64,000 nucleotides of DNA from an uncultured Lachnospiraceae bacterium (GCA_947626915.1 CANQUA010000002.1:1-64000), one strand, 5' to 3'; numbered from the stretch's first letter, positions 7,244 to 15,935 are shown. Notes: generated from the sequence alone by a model not told the origin. A program made the numbers and translations.

Positions 7244-7673
7244 TGCTTTACTATTACACAGGCCTGGCAGAAACGAAAAAGGATAAGCGGACCGTTTTCT
7301 TTGCCGCGCAGGAGAACAGCGCAAGACAGAACCTGGAAGAACTGTCAGAGGCGGTCGGAGCGGTGGGCCAATGGTGGGGCGGACATCCGCAGACGAACCG
7401 GCCCAGATCGACGTGGTGGTGACGGCGGCGGATGAGGACTGCGGGATCGCCGGTTCCTGCAAGTTCAAAAACAGGCTTGTTTCTGAGGAAGAACTGAATC
7501 TCCTTGAAGATTATGCGAGGGCGATGGGAGCATTTGCGAGGAACTATTATTATCTGTTTTCAAAAAGCGGTTTTACGGAACTGCTTAAAAGGCGGGCCGC
7601 AGAAACCGGGGTGAGGCTGGTTACATTGGATGAGATGTATTACGGTTTTGATGGCGAAAAGATGCGGTCATGA
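7243..7673 (+). pseudogene. Remnant of the C-terminal (DUF234) part of an AAA ATPase
   Basis: The first frame ends in VGAVGQWWGG and the second continues AQIDVVVTAADED, GSCKFKN, and YYLFSKSGFT. This is the DUF234 nuclease-like tail of archaeal-type AAA ATPases (QWWG, EIDVVV, CKW-like, YLFSKSGF). The frame changes between about 7375 and 7400. The ATPase half, with Walker motifs, is absent upstream. The piece is therefore both truncated and frameshifted, and should be inactive. Confidence 0.75.
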
Positions 7674-7801
7674 GCGCTTATTATAGGATAAATCGGGCTG
7701 TCTGAAGCGGAAGATGCGGAATAATGGGCTGTCTAAGGCATTATAGAATTGCGGAAGCTGTGGTCTGAGAAAGCGGGAAAGTCCGGGGCGGAGCATTCCC
7801 T

Positions 7802-9205
7802 TCAGGGGCGCGGTTTTTTAATCATGGGCAGCGTGATTTTCACCGCGAATCCCCCATGGCGGCTGTGGCCGATGAGTACGTTCCCCTCATGGGAGGCTGC
7901 GATTTGCCTGACGATCAGGAGTCCCAGCCCGTGCCGCTGTCCGGCGGTGTTTTCATCGCAGACCATGTAATGGGGCGCGGCGTTGAGTTCCTTGATTTGC
8001 GCATCGGCTGCGCCGACGCCGTCGTCTTCCACACAGATCACGCAGCTGGGCCCGGCTTCCGCCACGGAAACGTAGATCGTGCAGCCGTTCTCATTGTGGC
8101 GGATGCTATTCTGTATCAGGTTGGAAACGGCGCGCTTCAGCAGGTCCCGGTCTGCGCTTATGCGGCAGACGGATAAGCTGGGGCAGGTGGTCCATTCGAC
8201 CGGGTATTTTCCGTCCGGATCATCGTTGATAAAGTCTGCCGCCGCCTGCCTGACAAGGGCGACGGCGTTTTCTTCCCTGCGCCGGATCGGCTGCATGTTG
8301 TATTCCAGCTTGGACGCAAGGTTGAGATCGTTGATGAGGTTGCGTATCCGCTGGCTTTGCCTCAGGATAACGGCCGCCTGGCGCCGCTCCTCCTGCGTCA
8401 GTCCGGGAGAGGACTGCAGCTGACCGGCGTAGCCCATCACCATGGAGAGCGGCGTCCGAATGTCGTGGGAAACGCCGGCGATCCAGTTGGCCCGGGCAGT
8501 GTCTCTTTTCTGCAGCTGCCGTTTTTGCATCTGCAGCACTTCGGAGGTGGAATTGATGTGCAGGGCTACCTCGGACAGAAGCCCGGCGGCTTTGACCCGG
8601 ACGGGCTCTCCCGACGGCAGAGCCCGGATCCCGTCTGTGACCGGCTTCACGGAGCGAAGCGCTTTCGTGGTTGCGGCTGCGTAGATCAGAAGTATCACAA
8701 GGAGATTGGTGGCGATAACGGCAAGCGCGATCTGAGGCGCATGGGCAATGAGCTGATAATCCCAGCTGGGCCACATGTGCTTCCAGAAGCTTCCTTTCGG
8801 GAAGCCCAGCACCATAAGGCCGTATTCCGTACCGCCTGTAAAGGCGGGATACCCGTCGATGTAGCCGCGGGTCAGTCCGGCGATCTCCGGCAGGGTGTAG
8901 CGGGACGGAACGGACGCGGAAAGATTTTCGCTGTGCCATACGACCGCGCGCGTATCGTTATCGATCAGAACGGCCCATGCGCCGGAAGACTGTAGGGCGT
9001 CTGCTCCCGCGGCGGAAAGCGCGAAGCCGGTTTCTGTCCTGCTTAAATTGGCGGCGACCCGGTCTGCCGTGGCCCATGGGCTGGCGGTTCCCACCTGCCT
9101 GGAGGCAATGACGATTAAAAGTGCCAGATTTACCGCGACCAGTAAAACGAAACTCAGAAGAAGCAGTCCGGTGAAGCGCCGGATCAGTTTGGGTACGCTT
9201 TTCAT
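7802..9205 (-). CDS. Sensor histidine kinase of module A
   Basis: 467 residues. A membrane helix near residues 11-34 (LLLLSFVLLVAVNLALLIVI) and another near 155-180 (LAVIATNLLVILLIYAAA) enclose an extracytoplasmic domain of about 120 residues. HisKA follows, with the phospho-acceptor in GVSHDIRTPLS, then the ATPase domain with N-box NLIQNSIRHNENG, VEDDGVG and GLGLLIVRQ. It starts one base after the stop of the response regulator, with its ribosome site GGAGGACAA inside that gene, so the two are co-transcribed. The divergent lantibiotic-type ABC transporter suggests that it senses cationic antimicrobial peptides or their effects. The kinase call is secure; the ligand is inferred. Confidence 0.92.
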   Translation of the reverse strand: MKSVPKLIRRFTGLLLLSFVLLVAVNLALLIVIASRQVGTASPWATADRVAANLSRTETGFALSAAGADALQSSGAWAVLIDNDTRAVVWHSENLSASVPSRYTLPEIAGLTRGYIDGYPAFTGGTEYGLMVLGFPKGSFWKHMWPSWDYQLIAHAPQIALAVIATNLLVILLIYAAATTKALRSVKPVTDGIRALPSGEPVRVKAAGLLSEVALHINSTSEVLQMQKRQLQKRDTARANWIAGVSHDIRTPLSMVMGYAGQLQSSPGLTQEERRQAAVILRQSQRIRNLINDLNLASKLEYNMQPIRRREENAVALVRQAAADFINDDPDGKYPVEWTTCPSLSVCRISADRDLLKRAVSNLIQNSIRHNENGCTIYVSVAEAGPSCVICVEDDGVGAADAQIKELNAAPHYMVCDENTAGQRHGLGLLIVRQIAASHEGNVLIGHSRHGGFAVKITLPMIKKPRP

Positions 9206-9206
9206 A

Positions 9207-9911
9207 TCATTTGTCCTCCACGATCAGTTTGTAGCCGAGTCCCCGGACGGTGACAAGGGATACCGGCCGGGAGGGATTTTCTTCTATCTTTTCGCGGATC
9301 CTGCGAATGTGCGCCATCGGGGAATTTTCATAGCCGAAAGGATTGTCGCCCCACGCCGCCTCGCAGAGGGCGTCAATGGTTACGATCCGCCCGGCGCTGC
9401 GGTAAAGGGCGGAAAGCAGATCATGTTCCTTGGCGGTCAGGGGGATGTGCTCCCCGTTCCGGATAATTTCCGCGCGGGAAAAATCAATAGCGCTGTCTCT
9501 CAGCGGAACCAGCTCCGGTTCTTCCCTGTAAGTTCTCCGCAGAATGGCCGTGACGCGGTACAAAAGCTCCCTGGGGAGGAAGGGCTTGACGATATAATCG
9601 TCAGCGCCGAGGCCGAAGCCGCGGAATTTGTCTTCTTCTTCTCCGCGGGCGGTCAGAAAAAGAACGGGATAGTCCCCCTTTTGTTTTAACTGCGCCATCA
9701 GATCAAAACCGTTCCCGTCCGGCAGCATGACGTCCAGGATCGCCAGTTCCGGCCGGGTCTTTTCGGACAGCGACAGGGCCTCGCTCACACTTCCGGCGGT
9801 GGTCAGACAGCGATAACCGCCGTCCTGAAGAATGGACGCGACCAGTTCCAGAAGCGCTTTTTCATCGTCCACGAGCAGGATACGTTTATCTTTCAGATAT
9901 GCAGAATTCAT
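9207..9911 (-). CDS. OmpR-family response regulator of module A
   Basis: 234 residues. The receiver domain has the acidic pair in LLVDDEKALL, phospho-acceptor Asp in LAILDVMLPDGNG, switch Thr in LFLTARGEE and Lys in DYIVKPF. A winged-helix DNA-binding domain follows (LTAKEHDLLSALYRS, VTVRGLGYKL). It is the first gene of a two-gene unit with the kinase. A -10 box TATAAT (plus-strand 9935-9940 as ATTATA) lies 24 bases upstream of its start. The likely targets are the GTAAGG boxes upstream of the divergent transporter operon. Confidence 0.94.
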   Translation of the reverse strand: MNSAYLKDKRILLVDDEKALLELVASILQDGGYRCLTTAGSVSEALSLSEKTRPELAILDVMLPDGNGFDLMAQLKQKGDYPVLFLTARGEEEDKFRGFGLGADDYIVKPFLPRELLYRVTAILRRTYREEPELVPLRDSAIDFSRAEIIRNGEHIPLTAKEHDLLSALYRSAGRIVTIDALCEAAWGDNPFGYENSPMAHIRRIREKIEENPSRPVSLVTVRGLGYKLIVEDK

Positions 9912-9977
9912 AGGAGCTCTCCTCTTTTTTCCTAATTATAGCACGAAAAAAACCCTTTTGCTACGATGCGGCCAAAA

Positions 9978-10031
9978 GTAAGGTAAATGTAAGGCAGGGA
10001 GAATGCTGCCGTAAGGACCGCCGTGTATAAT
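9978..10031 (+). promoter_or_regulatory. ABC operon promoter with phased GTAAGG boxes
   Basis: GTAAGG occurs at 9978-9983, 9989-9994 and 10011-10016, offsets of 11 and 22 bases, so all three lie on the same face of the helix. A perfect TATAAT follows at 10026-10031 with no recognisable -35 box. This is the layout of a promoter switched on by an OmpR-type regulator, most likely the one encoded divergently. Confidence 0.7.
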
Positions 10032-10066
10032 CAGGACAGCAAATGAAGAGAAAGGAGATTTTTGCT

Positions 10067-10822
10067 ATGAATATCATAGAAACGCAAAACCTGACAAAGT
10101 CCTACGCGGGCGTTACGGCGGTTTCGGGGCTTAATCTTCACGTGCCGAAGGGGACGGTCTATGGTTTTCTGGGACCGAACGGCGCGGGAAAATCCACTAC
10201 GATGAAAATGCTTCTCGGATTGACGAGGCCGACAAGCGGTTCTTTCGTCATGGATGGGAAGAGATTTCCGGGCGGCCGGACGCAGATACTGAAGGAGGTG
10301 GGTTCCCTGATTGAAGCGCCGGCTTTTTACGGAAATCTGACGGGGGAGGAAAACCTGGAGATCATCCGCAGGATCCTGGGGCTCCCGAAATCATCCGTGT
10401 CGGAAGCGCTGGAACTGACAGGGCTGACCCAGTACCGGAGGCGGCTGGCAAAGAAATATTCCCTCGGCATGAAGCAGCGGCTGGGACTGGCCGGCGCCCT
10501 GATCGGAAGGCCGCCCATCCTGATTCTGGACGAACCGACCAACGGCCTTGACCCTGTCGGGATCCATGAGATACGCACGCTGATCCGCTCCCTGCCGCGG
10601 CAGTTTGGCTGCACCGTTTTCGTATCGTCGCATCTGCTTTCGGAAATTGAGCTGATGGCGGACAGCATCGGGATTCTGAATCATGGCCGGCTTCTCTTTG
10701 AGGGGACGATGGACGGTCTGAAATCCGGCGCGGCGGCGCAGGGGTATCCCACGGATAACCTGGAGGATACCTTTCTGGCCCTGATCGACGCGGATAACCG
10801 GCAGAGAGGAGGGATACGATGA
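10067..10822 (+). CDS. ABC transporter ATPase, lantibiotic-immunity/bacitracin type
   Basis: 251 residues. Walker A is GPNGAGKSTT, the signature motif is in KKYSLGMKQRLGLAGAL, Walker B is ILILDEPTNGLDP, and the switch His is in VSSHLLSE. The sequence around AVSGLNLHVPKGTVYGFLGP matches ATPases of the LanF/BcrA type. The start at 10067 is behind AAAGGAG; the in-frame ATG at 10043 has no ribosome site. It overlaps the first permease by 4 bases. Together with the two permeases it should expel or displace peptide antibiotics from the membrane. Confidence 0.93.
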   Translation: MNIIETQNLTKSYAGVTAVSGLNLHVPKGTVYGFLGPNGAGKSTTMKMLLGLTRPTSGSFVMDGKRFPGGRTQILKEVGSLIEAPAFYGNLTGEENLEIIRRILGLPKSSVSEALELTGLTQYRRRLAKKYSLGMKQRLGLAGALIGRPPILILDEPTNGLDPVGIHEIRTLIRSLPRQFGCTVFVSSHLLSEIELMADSIGILNHGRLLFEGTMDGLKSGAAAQGYPTDNLEDTFLALIDADNRQRGGIR

Positions 10823-11541
10823 GTCTCGCGCTGGAGTGCAGAAAGATAAAACGGACCGGCTTAACGGCGGCCTTTCTGGGCGGCGAGCTCCTTGCCTCGG
10901 CCGTACCGGTCCTGAACATGGCGTACCGTCCGGAATTATATCTTCACAGGGAAGCTTCCCCGGTAAACGTCCTGCTGGGTGCCGGCTGGCAGATGATGGT
11001 CATGCTGAATGTCCTGCTGATCGTCACGGGCGCCTGCGCTCTGTATCACATGGAGTATGCGGACAACGCCATTCTGAAAATGTGTTCCCTGCCCGTAAAA
11101 GAGAGCGGTCTGTTCTTCGGAAAAGCGTTTCTCATCGCGGGTCTGAGCGCCGTTTTTCTGCTGATGGAGGCAGTTTCTGTGGCCGGCTGCGCGGTGCGCT
11201 GGTTTGGAACGGGGCGGGAGGTTTGCGGAGAGGTTCTGCGGAACCTGGGCTTTTCGCTGCTTTTGCTGCTTCCGGCGATTTTACTGGCTCTGCTGATCGC
11301 TTCGGTTTGCAAAAATATGTGGATCGCCCTTGGCGTCGGCGTGATCGGCGTGCTGATCGCGACAATGATTCCGGCGGGGCAGTTTGCGGCGTCGCTGTTC
11401 CCGTTTGCGCTGCCGTTTCGGACGCTTTCCGGTCTGGAGCAGGAGACGATCCGCGGTTACGTGACCGCAGGCGCAGCAGAAACCGCCGCGATTTCGGTCC
11501 TGGAAATCATTCTTTTGCGGGTCAGGAGGGCATTTCAATGA
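10819..11541 (+). CDS. ABC transporter permease, LanE-like
   Basis: 240 residues, with about six hydrophobic stretches including MMVMLNVLLIVTGACALYHM, FLIAGLSAVFLLMEAVSVAG and LLLLLPAILLALLIASV. The small hydrophobic two-permease arrangement behind a LanF-like ATPase is that of lantibiotic self-protection and resistance transporters. The start overlaps the ATPase stop (ATGA), and its own stop overlaps the next start in the same way. Orientation and overlaps indicate one tightly coupled operon. Confidence 0.85.
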   Translation: MSLALECRKIKRTGLTAAFLGGELLASAVPVLNMAYRPELYLHREASPVNVLLGAGWQMMVMLNVLLIVTGACALYHMEYADNAILKMCSLPVKESGLFFGKAFLIAGLSAVFLLMEAVSVAGCAVRWFGTGREVCGEVLRNLGFSLLLLLPAILLALLIASVCKNMWIALGVGVIGVLIATMIPAGQFAASLFPFALPFRTLSGLEQETIRGYVTAGAAETAAISVLEIILLRVRRAFQ

Positions 11542-12308
11542 AATTTTTATCCCTGCTCCGTGCAGAACTTCAAAAAACGCGCCGCTCCGGGATTCTGTGG
11601 ATCCTGCTTGCGGCAGCCGTGATCCTGTGGATTCCGTCCATTCTGAACGCAGAGATGAATTTTGGAATGCAGGCGGAGGGAATCTCGCCGGAGCATAATT
11701 TCCTGATCCAGGGTTTTATGGCGATGGCGTGGTTTATGTTTCCGGCCTCTATGGTCGTCGTGACGGTCCTGATCAGTCAGACGGAGAGAATCCATCACGG
11801 GATGCTGAAAATGCTGGCGCTGCCCGTCAGCACCGCAAAGCTGTGCCTGGCAAAATTTTTGGTGCTGGTTTTTTATTCCGGCATGGGCTTTCTGTTCTCC
11901 GTCGGCATGTATTATGTCAGCGCGGCGATTGCCTCGCGGACGCAAGGATATGAGTTTGTCCTGCCGCCGCTGTTTGTGATGCCGGAAGCGGCGGCGGTCT
12001 GGGCGTCCTCCGTTCCCATGCAGGCTTTTTTCTGGATGCTGGCGGTCTGCATCCGGACGCCGGTTTTCTCCATCGGGACAGGTCTTGCGTCGATCGTGCC
12101 GTCCGTTCTGATGCTCAATACAAGCGTGTGGTATCTGTATCCGATGGCATATCCGTTTTTTGTGATCACGGCCAGGTATGGGGAGCTGGCGGAAAATCTT
12201 TCTATGGAAACGATAGAGTTCTTCCCCTGGCTTTCGGCCGCGGTTCTGATCACGCTGGCGTGTCTGCTGATTTCCTGTTTCCGTTTCGGGCGGGCTGAAA
12301 GGAGATAG
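11538..12308 (+). CDS. ABC transporter permease, LanG-like
   Basis: 256 residues. An N-terminal MKFLSLLRAELQKTRRSGIL precedes six membrane segments (ILWILLAAAVILWIPSIL, FMAMAWFMFPASMVVVTVLI, FLVLVFYSGMGFLFSVGMYYV and others). The motif ERIHHGMLKMLALPVSTAKL is typical of ABC-2 type permeases of this group. Translation starts at 11538, where ATG overlaps the TGA of the first permease; a longer frame upstream is out of register with that gene and is not used. It is the second half of the membrane channel. Confidence 0.87.
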   Translation: MKFLSLLRAELQKTRRSGILWILLAAAVILWIPSILNAEMNFGMQAEGISPEHNFLIQGFMAMAWFMFPASMVVVTVLISQTERIHHGMLKMLALPVSTAKLCLAKFLVLVFYSGMGFLFSVGMYYVSAAIASRTQGYEFVLPPLFVMPEAAAVWASSVPMQAFFWMLAVCIRTPVFSIGTGLASIVPSVLMLNTSVWYLYPMAYPFFVITARYGELAENLSMETIEFFPWLSAAVLITLACLLISCFRFGRAERR

Positions 12309-12312
12309 TTTT

Positions 12313-12597
12313 ATGAGGAATACGATTTTGACGGCGGTCAGCGTTATCATGGCGCTGTTTCCGTGGACGATACTGCCGATGCGGGCCTATACGCAGTGGG
12401 CGCTGGATTATGCGCATATTATTATTCCGTGCTACGCGGTATGTATGATTCTCTTCGGCGTCTGTACGGTTCTTGCCTATGCGGCGGGCAAAGCCAAAAA
12501 CGCCGTGATGAAGGTCTGCCTGGTAATCAACAGCGTTTACGGGGCGTTTGGCGTCATGGTGATCGTGATGCTGATCGCGCAGAGAAGGATGGGATGA
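12313..12597 (+). CDS. Small membrane protein ending the ABC operon
   Basis: 94 residues with three hydrophobic segments (ILTAVSVIMALFPWTIL, IIIPCYAVCMILFGVCTVLAY, VCLVINSVYGAFGVMVIVMLIA). It begins 4 bases after the stop of the second permease, with GAAAGGAGATAG as ribosome site, so it belongs to the operon. No family was recognised. It could be an accessory subunit or an immunity-type protein. Confidence 0.7.
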   Translation: MRNTILTAVSVIMALFPWTILPMRAYTQWALDYAHIIIPCYAVCMILFGVCTVLAYAAGKAKNAVMKVCLVINSVYGAFGVMVIVMLIAQRRMG

Positions 12598-12744
12598 GAG
12601 ACTGCGGGATGCGGTTTTGCATGCCGGTCCCATAAGCGCCGGGGCGGAACGCCGGATCTGTGATGCAGATGGTCCGGCTCACCCGCAGCTGGTGCCGTAA
12701 GCGCCGCGGCGGAAGTTCCCCGTGAAGTTTCCTGACAGGAATGG

Positions 12745-12773
12745 TTGCAGTTCATGGCTTAAAATGGTATAGT
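12745..12773 (+). promoter_or_regulatory. Promoter of the acetyltransferase gene
   Basis: TTGCAG at 12745-12750, a 17-base spacer, and TATAGT at 12768-12773. The rest of the 300-base gap before it (12598-12744) shows nothing clear. Confidence 0.75.
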
Positions 12774-12780
12774 ACATATA

Positions 12781-12832
12781 AATGCCGCCGGGCCGGTGAG
12801 AGGACGGAAGAGCCGGGCGGCATTTGCGGCTG
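12781..12832 (+). promoter_or_regulatory. Leader hairpin before the acetyltransferase gene
   Basis: AATGCCGCC at 12781-12789 pairs with GGCGGCATT near 12826-12834. The arms enclose GC-rich sequence (GGGCC ... GAGCCG) that may pair further. It lies at the expected transcript start. There is no T-run, so it may stabilise the message or act as a simple leader structure. Confidence 0.4.
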
Positions 12833-12897
12833 GACCGCGATGGTTATGATGGGACTACCGAATAGTCGAAAGACCCTGCAGAAAAGGAGACGGCACG

Positions 12898-13512
12898 ATG
12901 AAAGCGATGAAAGACAGGCTGCATACGGGAGAGCTTTACCTTCCGCATGACGAGGAGATTATGGAAGGGCAGACGAAATGCCTGGACCGGCTTTATGAAT
13001 TTAATATGACCCGCCCTGTAGAGGGAGAGAAACGGCAGGCAATGCTGAAGGAAATGTTTGCGGAAATCGGAGAGGGCTGCTATATCGAACCGCCGTTCCA
13101 TTCGAATTTTGGCGGCGCGCATGTTCATTTCGGGAAAAAGGTGTACGCGAACTTTAATCTTACCTGCGTGGATGACACGCACATTTATGTGGGCGATTAT
13201 ACAATGTTTGGGCCCAACGTTACGGTTGCGACGGCCGGACATCCGATTCTGCCGGAGCTGCGTGAAAAAGGCTATCAGTACAATATGCCGGTCCATATCG
13301 GCAAAAACTGCTGGATCGGCGCGGGCGCGATCATTCTGCCGGGAATCACGATCGGAGACAATGTGGTGGTAGGAGCGGGCAGCATCGTAACGAAGGATCT
13401 GCCGTCGGGAGTGGTGGCCGTGGGCAATCCCTGCAGGATTCTGCGTGAAGTGAATGAGCGTGACAGGGAGTATTATTTTAAAGGCAGAAAGATACAGTGG
13501 GAAGAACTGTAA
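12898..13512 (+). CDS. Maltose/galactoside-type O-acetyltransferase (LbetaH family)
   Basis: 204 residues. The N-terminal MAT-type domain (MKAMKDRLHTGELYLPHDEE) precedes a left-handed beta-helix of hexapeptide repeats. Visible elements are IEPPFHSNFGGAHVHFGKKVYANFN, the catalytic His in TAGHPI, IGKNCWIGAGAIILPGITIGDNVVVGAGSIV, and VVAVGNPCRILRE. These enzymes move acetyl groups from acetyl-CoA to sugars such as maltose or galactosides. The start follows AAAAGGAG. It is a single-gene unit with its own promoter, between the two envelope-stress modules. Confidence 0.92.
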   Translation: MKAMKDRLHTGELYLPHDEEIMEGQTKCLDRLYEFNMTRPVEGEKRQAMLKEMFAEIGEGCYIEPPFHSNFGGAHVHFGKKVYANFNLTCVDDTHIYVGDYTMFGPNVTVATAGHPILPELREKGYQYNMPVHIGKNCWIGAGAIILPGITIGDNVVVGAGSIVTKDLPSGVVAVGNPCRILREVNERDREYYFKGRKIQWEEL

Positions 13513-13627
13513 TGGGAAGCGGGCGTCCTTAGCGGCGCGGTCCGCTGCGAAAAAGCGGGCGTTCGCCGGGGCTGCAAAACGATGGAAAAGGGCTTTAAAA
13601 AGGGCGCGGCGGGAAACAATGCGGGGG

Positions 13628-14968
13628 TCAGTCCGGAGGCAGACGGCCTCCGCTTTTTTCGTTCAGAAACGGGAGAGAGAGCCGAAACGTACATCCGCCT
13701 CCGTCCGTATCGGTCAGCTGGATCGTTCCGCCCAGGCGGCCGGCCAGTTCGTTCGCGATGCTGAGGCCGAGACCGAAATGGTCCCGTCCCGTGCGGGACG
13801 GATCGCAGCGGTAGAAACGCCGGAAAACCGAAGACTTGTCCTGGTCCCGGATGCCGGGGCCGTGGTCGGCGACCGTAAGGACCAGTCCGCTTTTTTCTGC
13901 GGCCGCGCCCAGCGTGATTTCGGAGCCGGCGGGAGAATAGGAGACCGCATTATCGAGAAAAACGCAGAGGATCTGTTCCAGACGATCCGGATCGCAGAAA
14001 AAGACGGGATAGTCTTCTTCGGACAGTTCCAGCCGCAGTTTCAGATCTTTTTTCCGGCAGAGGGGCTCGAAGCGGGAGTACAGGCCGATCAGCAGTGTGT
14101 CTACATCGATTTCCTGTTTGTGAAAGGACCAGTTTCCCGCGTCCAGGGAAGAGAGCAGCAGGAGATCCTGTATGAGCCGGGACATCCGCGAAACCTCCTC
14201 TTCGATGATGCGGGTATGTTCTTTCGCGGCTTCCGGCACCTCCTGTACGGCGTCGATCATTTCCGCGGAGGAAAGGATCGCGGCTAAGGGGGCTTTGCAT
14301 TCGTGGGAGACGGCGGCGATGAAATCCTTTTGACTCTGAGACGCCTGTTCCGCCGGTTTGATGATAACGCGGGTAAGGATCAGGGAGAGTCCGAGAAACA
14401 GGAGGAAAGCGCCGGCCCAGATGCAGAGATAATATTTCAGTTCCGGCAGCAGCAAAGCGGCGGGAGAATTGCCGGGCCGCGCCACAGACAGGCCGTACCG
14501 TTCGCCGTAGTCGGTCACGATCTCGCAGTAAACACAGTCGTAGATCTGCCGGCCGGGCAGACGGACCGTATAGGCCGCGGACTGACTGCTCCTGGAAAGC
14601 TTTCTCAGGCTGGCGGGGCTTAAGGCATAGCTTTCACTCTGATAAGACTGCAGGGTATTCTGGAAGGTATCGATGATTTCCGGGCGTTTTCTCACATCCT
14701 CGCTTTGATACAGAACGGAACCGTTCCCGGAAATAAGCCGGAAGGAATAACCGAGGCTTTTTTCGTATGGATATAAAACTTCTTCGTAGTCGGGATCCTG
14801 CTCCATCGAAAAGATCAGCATGGTTGCCATCCGGTTCAGGTAGGCGATGGAGCTTTGCTGTTTCCGCTTCAGATCCTGCCGGATCATCAGCAGGAATACG
14901 GCGGTGAAGACCAGCGTAAGGGAGCAGAGCAGCAGGATGAAGAGGTTACGTTTCAGCCGTTTGATCAT
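13628..14968 (-). CDS. Sensor histidine kinase of module B
   Basis: 446 residues. TM1 is near residues 8-30 (LFILLLCSLTLVFTAVFLLM) and TM2 near 180-205 (YYLCIWAGAFLLFLGLSLIL), with an extracytoplasmic domain of about 150 residues between. HisKA carries the phospho-acceptor in AAVSHECKAPLA. The ATPase domain has FLDNAVSYSPAG, ADHGPGIRD and HFGLGLSIANEL. The start overlaps the end of the response regulator gene by 23 bases. The divergent FtsX-type transporter suggests a peptide- or envelope-sensing system of the Vnc or Bce kind. That is an inference, since this kinase has a larger sensor domain than BceS kinases. Confidence 0.92.
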   Translation of the reverse strand: MIKRLKRNLFILLLCSLTLVFTAVFLLMIRQDLKRKQQSSIAYLNRMATMLIFSMEQDPDYEEVLYPYEKSLGYSFRLISGNGSVLYQSEDVRKRPEIIDTFQNTLQSYQSESYALSPASLRKLSRSSQSAAYTVRLPGRQIYDCVYCEIVTDYGERYGLSVARPGNSPAALLLPELKYYLCIWAGAFLLFLGLSLILTRVIIKPAEQASQSQKDFIAAVSHECKAPLAAILSSAEMIDAVQEVPEAAKEHTRIIEEEVSRMSRLIQDLLLLSSLDAGNWSFHKQEIDVDTLLIGLYSRFEPLCRKKDLKLRLELSEEDYPVFFCDPDRLEQILCVFLDNAVSYSPAGSEITLGAAAEKSGLVLTVADHGPGIRDQDKSSVFRRFYRCDPSRTGRDHFGLGLSIANELAGRLGGTIQLTDTDGGGCTFRLSLPFLNEKSGGRLPPD

Positions 14969-15647
14969 TTTTCGCCTCCAGAATGTATCCGGAACCGTAA
15001 ACCGAGGAGAGAACGCAGACGCTTCCTACAGTACGGAGCCGTTTTCGTAAGAAGTAGATGTAATTATCCAGATTTCCCGGCTCCATCGGTGCGGCTGTCT
15101 CCCACGTCTTCTGGATCAGATGTTCTCTGGAAAGCAGCGTTTCGGGTTGCTGCAGAAAAACGCTCAGTAAACGGAATTCGGTGGGCGTCAGCGCTGCAAA
15201 ACGGCTGCCGCAGCGGAGCGTCTGGCGGGCCGGATCCAGGGAAAGGTCCCGGAAGGCAGGAGCGTTTTCCGGGGCCAGGGCGGCGGGCCTGCGGATCAGG
15301 GCCCGGATACGGGCGCAGAGTTCTTCCATATGGAAGGGCTTGGCGAGGTAATCGTCGGCCCCGTTGTCCAGGCCTTCTATCTTGTGCTGCAGTTCCGACA
15401 TTCCGGTAATGAGAATGACGGGAATCTGGATCTGCTTGCTCCTCATGGCCTTTAGGATGGTCAGTCCGTCGACTACCGGCAGCATCCGGTCGATGAGGGC
15501 CAGATCGTAACCGTTCTCCCGGTTCAGGGCCAGCAGAAACCCTTCTTCGCCGTCGCCGCAGGCATCGACGATATAGTTTTCTTTGGTGAGCTGCTGTTTT
15601 ATATTTCTGCAAAGGTACGGATCGTCTTCCAAAAGCAGGATTTTCAT
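14946..15647 (-). CDS. OmpR-family response regulator of module B
   Basis: 233 residues. Receiver domain: LLLEDDPYL, phospho-acceptor Asp in LALIDRMLPVVDG, LITGMSEL, DYLAKPF. Output domain: winged helix with LTPTEFRLLSVFL, REHLIQKTWE and VLSSVYGSGYIL. Translation starts at 15647 behind GAGGAAAACTTCA; a longer upstream frame from 15746 has no ribosome site. The promoter region upstream carries three TTTARR boxes at 11-base spacing, which points to autoregulation. Confidence 0.93.
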   Translation of the reverse strand: MKILLLEDDPYLCRNIKQQLTKENYIVDACGDGEEGFLLALNRENGYDLALIDRMLPVVDGLTILKAMRSKQIQIPVILITGMSELQHKIEGLDNGADDYLAKPFHMEELCARIRALIRRPAALAPENAPAFRDLSLDPARQTLRCGSRFAALTPTEFRLLSVFLQQPETLLSREHLIQKTWETAAPMEPGNLDNYIYFLRKRLRTVGSVCVLSSVYGSGYILEAKNDQTAET

Positions 15648-15799
15648 TGAAGTTTTCCTCTGTTGCGTCAGTCTGTCAGAAAAGCGGCGGCGCTTTCTGC
15701 CCGTGCGTCGCGCCGTATGCGGGAAAAGCCGCCGCAGGGCGTACACGGGGCGCAGCCGCGGTTTCGCTGTCTCTTTCTTCTATAGAAATCACTACGTTC

Positions 15800-15847
15800 A
15801 GTATAACAGAAGAAGTTCTAAAAATCCTTTAAAATACTCTTAAAAAT
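15800..15847 (-). promoter_or_regulatory. Regulator promoter with three phased TTTARR boxes
   Basis: On the minus strand the order is TTTAAG (15839-15844), TTTAAA (15828-15833), TTTAGA (15817-15822), each exactly 11 bases apart, then TATACT (plus coordinates 15800-15805). There is no standard -35 box; the boxes take its place. OmpR-family regulators bind such 11-base direct repeats, so the module B regulator probably activates its own gene here, and perhaps the divergent operon. Confidence 0.7.
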
Positions 15848-15935
15848 AATCGCGGCGTTAGGAGATTTTTCGAGAGGCCGGGTGCTATGCTCTTTTCAGG
15901 CTCAGGAAGCCGAAGAAGAAAAAAGGAGGAAGAAA

